From NCBI RefSeq assembly GCF_030269665.1, contig NZ_BSTS01000027.1, positions 1-54,550 of the forward strand: a DNA stretch of 54,550 nt, given 5' to 3'. This document shows, piece after piece, positions 51,556 through 54,550 of this stretch. The first letter of the stretch is position 1; every line of letters starts with the position of its first letter. The DNA is from Actinomycetospora sp. NBRC 106375 (GTDB lineage: Bacteria > Actinomycetota > Actinomycetes > Mycobacteriales > Pseudonocardiaceae). The notes below the pieces were generated by a model. It worked only from the letters and a program-made list of their open reading frames with translations. It ran no database searches and was not told where the DNA came from. A program made the translations under genes and the position numbers.

Positions 51556-51576
51556 CTTGTACCTACATATGTGAGG
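51556..51576. promoter_or_regulatory. Palindrome-like GTACCTAC element upstream of SQR
   Basis: CTTGTACCTACATATGTGAG (51556-51575), containing the 8-bp palindrome ACATATGT, lies 12 bp before the SQR start codon, next to its GGAGGA ribosome-binding site. The GTACCTAC part is one base from GTCCCTAC. A repressor here could block SQR translation start and transcription. Confidence 0.4.
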
Positions 51577-51587
51577 AGGACCACGCC

Positions 51588-52784
<1,197 letters not shown>

Positions 52785-52794
52785 CCGCGGCGGG

Positions 52795-53559
52795 TCACAC
52801 GCTCACGGCCCGGGAGGCCGTGACGTCGAGCTGGTAGCCGTGCGCGGAGAACCGTGCGTCGAACGCGAACCGATCACCGCGCACGATGCTCTGGCGCCAC
52901 TCGACCGGCCTCCCGGCCGCGATGCCCGTCCGCTCGATGACGAACACCGCGGCGCCCTCGGGGCACTCGAGCAGCGCCCGCTCACCGGGGGTGGGCACCT
53001 GCGCGCGGATGCGCTCGTGCCCGGACTCCAACCGCGTACCGGTCCGCTCGGCGAGCTCCGCGTAGAGCGAGGTGTGGGTGAAGTCGGCGTCGAGCAGCGG
53101 CGCGGCCAGGGACGCAGGCATCCATACGCGATCGACGGCCAAGGGTGCATCGTCGGCGCGTCGGAGCCGCTCGAGGTGGAACAGCGGCGTGGACTCCTCA
53201 AGGTCAAGATGAGCCGCGACCACACCGTCGGCCCGCAGGCCCAGCACCCGGACGTCCGAACGCTGCATGAGTCCGGCGGCCTCGACCGAGGAGAACAGGC
53301 TGTAGAGCGTCCCGACCGGCTGCTCGATCTCCGCCCGGCGGACCTTCGGCGCCCGCCCCCGTTCCGAGGTCACCAGCCCCTCGGCGCGCAGACCTCGCAG
53401 GGCCTCGCGCACCGTGTTGCGGCTGACCTCGTACTCGGCGACCAGCGCGTTCTCGCCGGGGAAGACCGCGTCGAACTCGCCCGCGGTCAGCCGCCGCCGC
53501 AGGTCGTCCTGCACCTGCGACCACAACGGCACCGGGCTGCGTCGGTCCACGGCACGCAT
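52795..53559 (-). CDS. GntR-family regulator with UTRA sensor domain
   Basis: 254 residues from ATG 53559. The winged-helix DNA-binding domain covers about residues 8-75 (PLWSQVQDDLRRRLTAGEFD then VSRNTVREALRGLRAEGLV); the UTRA ligand domain covers about 95-240 (LFHLERLRRADDAPLAVDRV, CPEGAAVFVIERTG). It converges on SQR, with 10 bp between the stops. It may regulate the sulfur genes, but its ligand cannot be read from the sequence. Confidence 0.85.
   Translation of the reverse strand: MRAVDRRSPVPLWSQVQDDLRRRLTAGEFDAVFPGENALVAEYEVSRNTVREALRGLRAEGLVTSERGRAPKVRRAEIEQPVGTLYSLFSSVEAAGLMQRSDVRVLGLRADGVVAAHLDLEESTPLFHLERLRRADDAPLAVDRVWMPASLAAPLLDADFTHTSLYAELAERTGTRLESGHERIRAQVPTPGERALLECPEGAAVFVIERTGIAAGRPVEWRQSIVRGDRFAFDARFSAHGYQLDVTASRAVSV
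52804..52822. terminator. Hairpin between convergent SQR and GntR genes
   Basis: CACGGCC-5-GGCCGTG, a 7-bp perfect stem located in the last codons of the GntR gene and 20 bp after the SQR stop. It could end transcription of SQR. No U-tract. Confidence 0.4.
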
Positions 53560-53698
53560 CGACACGTCCCACAGCCTAACGTCGAGACATTGGCTCAGGC
53601 GCGAACAACAGGCGCGATCGCGGCCGCGCGTTGTTGTTGGCACGGCGCACGACCAACGGTTCAGACCACGAGCGGCGAGCCCGTCGCGGCGCCGAGAT

Positions 53699-54106
53699 TC
53701 AGGTGAGCCGGAGCTCGATCGGTGACGGGCCCTGCCGGAGCCACGCCCACCGGAATGTCGCCTGGACGCCCTCGCACCACCCGGGCCGCGCAGCGACGTC
53801 CGTCGAGAACTGCTCACTCCCTTGCAGGGCCGCCCGGCACTCGGCCTCGATCAACTCCGGTCGAGCTCGACAGGAGCGCATCGTCACCGGCGAGCGGATC
53901 AGACCACCGCACAGCGCCGTACGCAGAGGTGTCGCCGCCATCCATCGGCAGGTCTGCACCACGGCGCTGAGGTACCAGTCGGCGACCTCGTGGCCGAGGA
54001 AGTCAGCCCCGTCCTGATCGGCCTCGTGCCACACCGCGACGAACTCGTCGCGTGGCACGCGGACGTTCTCCCGCGTGACCTGTACGGGATCGGACCGGCC
54101 GGGCAT
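53699..54106 (-). CDS. Small hypothetical protein
   Basis: 135 residues from ATG 54106 (GTG 54109 adjacent). It contains NVRVPRDEFVAVWHEAD, HEVADWYLSAVVQTCRWMAA and WCEGVQATFRWAWLRQG. Soluble, helical, four cysteines; no family recognised. It is downstream of the truncated GNAT gene on the same strand, with 61 bp between. Confidence 0.55.
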   Translation of the reverse strand: MPGRSDPVQVTRENVRVPRDEFVAVWHEADQDGADFLGHEVADWYLSAVVQTCRWMAATPLRTALCGGLIRSPVTMRSCRARPELIEAECRAALQGSEQFSTDVAARPGWCEGVQATFRWAWLRQGPSPIELRLT

Positions 54107-54167
54107 CACCGGCCCAGGGTCGCACTACGGCGCCCCATCGGTCACCGACCTCGTCCCCGGCTGCCGG

Positions 54168-54424
54168 TCAGATCTCCTGGCCATTGCGCTCGATGGGTCC
54201 GGAGGGCCAGTCCGCGAGGGCGCCGTGCACCGGCAGCAGCATGCCGTTGCGGCGGTCGACCTCCGGCGCGTGATCGACACGAATCGACCGAACGGGGTGT
54301 TCGGCCAGGTGCGTCCAGCCGGATCGCTGGTAGAAGGGGCGGACGTCCGAGTCGCAGGTGAGGAACCCATAAGGCAGCCCGAGCGAGTGGAGGGTTGCGG
54401 CCACCGTCTCCATCAGGGCAGCTC
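54168..54424 (-). pseudogene. GNAT acetyltransferase, N-terminus removed by the IS701 insertion
   Basis: The frame keeps the C-terminal half of a GNAT protein: LGAALMETVAATLHSLGLPY, FLTCDSDVRPFYQRSGW (the strand after the acetyl-CoA loop) and DHAPEVDRRNGMLLPVH. The N-terminal half and the start codon are missing because the sequence runs into CTAG (54425-54428) and the IS end. A short in-frame start inside the IS (about 54476) gives a chimeric frame, but the CoA-binding loop is incomplete, so it is probably inactive. Confidence 0.7.
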
Positions 54425-54550
54425 CTAGTACTACAGCCTGAGTTGTAGTCGTCCGGCTCGGGTGCGGTAGTGGCATGCGCGGGCTCGGGCTTGGTGGCGT
54501 CGTCGCCAGAGTGACCAGGTCAAGATGCTGGTCAGGCAGCGGGTCGGGGT
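54425..54550 (-). mobile_element. IS701-family element end with transposase C-terminus (partial)
   Basis: CTAG (54425-54428) is followed by the terminal repeat TACTACAGCCTGA, which matches the other window edge. The minus strand from 54550 to 54431 is one open frame ending in the typical IS701 transposase tail WRRRHQARARACHYRT then GRLQLRL and stop TAG, the stop lying inside the terminal repeat. The element continues past the right edge. Confidence 0.8.

Overview
The window is very GC-rich (about 70 %), with dense ATGA/GTGA gene overlaps, a WhiB protein, a mycothiol-ligase (MshC-type) gene and actinobacterial plasmid/ICE families. This points to a mycothiol-producing actinomycete, most likely of the Pseudonocardiaceae; the genus is inference. 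It is accessory rather than core DNA: IS ends at both edges, two decayed ISL3-type transposases, several truncated genes, a conjugation module and three repeated attachment-site-like modules. Both edges lie exactly 122 nt inside an IS701-like element next to a CTAG target, so the window may be a contig or segment bounded by two copies of the same IS.

Layout. (1) 1-2.3 kb: IS end, a CaiB/BaiF CoA-transferase remnant, a flavin reductase and a RibBA (flavin supply). (2) 2.5-2.8, 11.7-11.9 and 21.4-21.6 kb: three attP-like modules. Each has a 50-bp copy of the 3' part of a tRNA-Arg(CCG) gene flanked by paired GTCCCAC boxes at identical distances (68 bp and 138 bp from the core start). They cut the left part into two cassettes of about 9.2 and 9.7 kb. 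Cassette A-B carries a DUF202 pair, a sulfite-oxidase-family enzyme, LysR, a decayed ISL3 element, an unknown protein, a GAP-family exporter, an alkylsulfatase and a truncated AI-2E permease. Cassette B-C carries a LAL/LuxR regulator, an LLM flavoenzyme, a BBE-like FAD oxidase, a DUF4062-STAND ATPase and a LuxR regulator. No integrase gene is visible. (3) 22.0-25.0 kb: a lower-GC protein kinase, a VOC protein and an ISL3 remnant.

(4) 25.0-39.4 kb: a mobilisation/conjugation module. It holds Nudix, XRE, an excisionase-like HTH protein, a hairpin-rich intergenic region, SSB, WhiB, small unknown proteins, a VirD4/TraG-type coupling protein, DUF4913 and DUF2637 proteins, an A-rich candidate oriT and a 1560-aa MobF relaxase-helicase, followed by a paralogue of the unknown protein from cassette A-B. 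No VirB4-like ATPase, replication initiator or integrase is seen.

(5) 39.6-53.6 kb: a sulfide/persulfide oxidation island. It contains an MshC paralogue, a small Cys-rich unknown, two rhodanese proteins, a TauE/SafE exporter, a persulfide dioxygenase-rhodanese fusion, a second DUF202 pair, an Mrp-type Fe-S ATPase, a cytoplasmic SoeA-like molybdoenzyme with a fused SoeB-SoeC membrane partner, sulfide:quinone oxidoreductase and a GntR regulator. The inferred route is sulfide to persulfide (SQR), persulfide to sulfite (dioxygenase), then sulfite to sulfate (Soe complex) or export (TauE). A GTCCCTA-like motif recurs in the upstream regions of these transcription units and may mark a common regulon. 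(6) 53.7 kb to the end: a small unknown gene, an IS-truncated GNAT gene and the C-terminus of an IS701 transposase.
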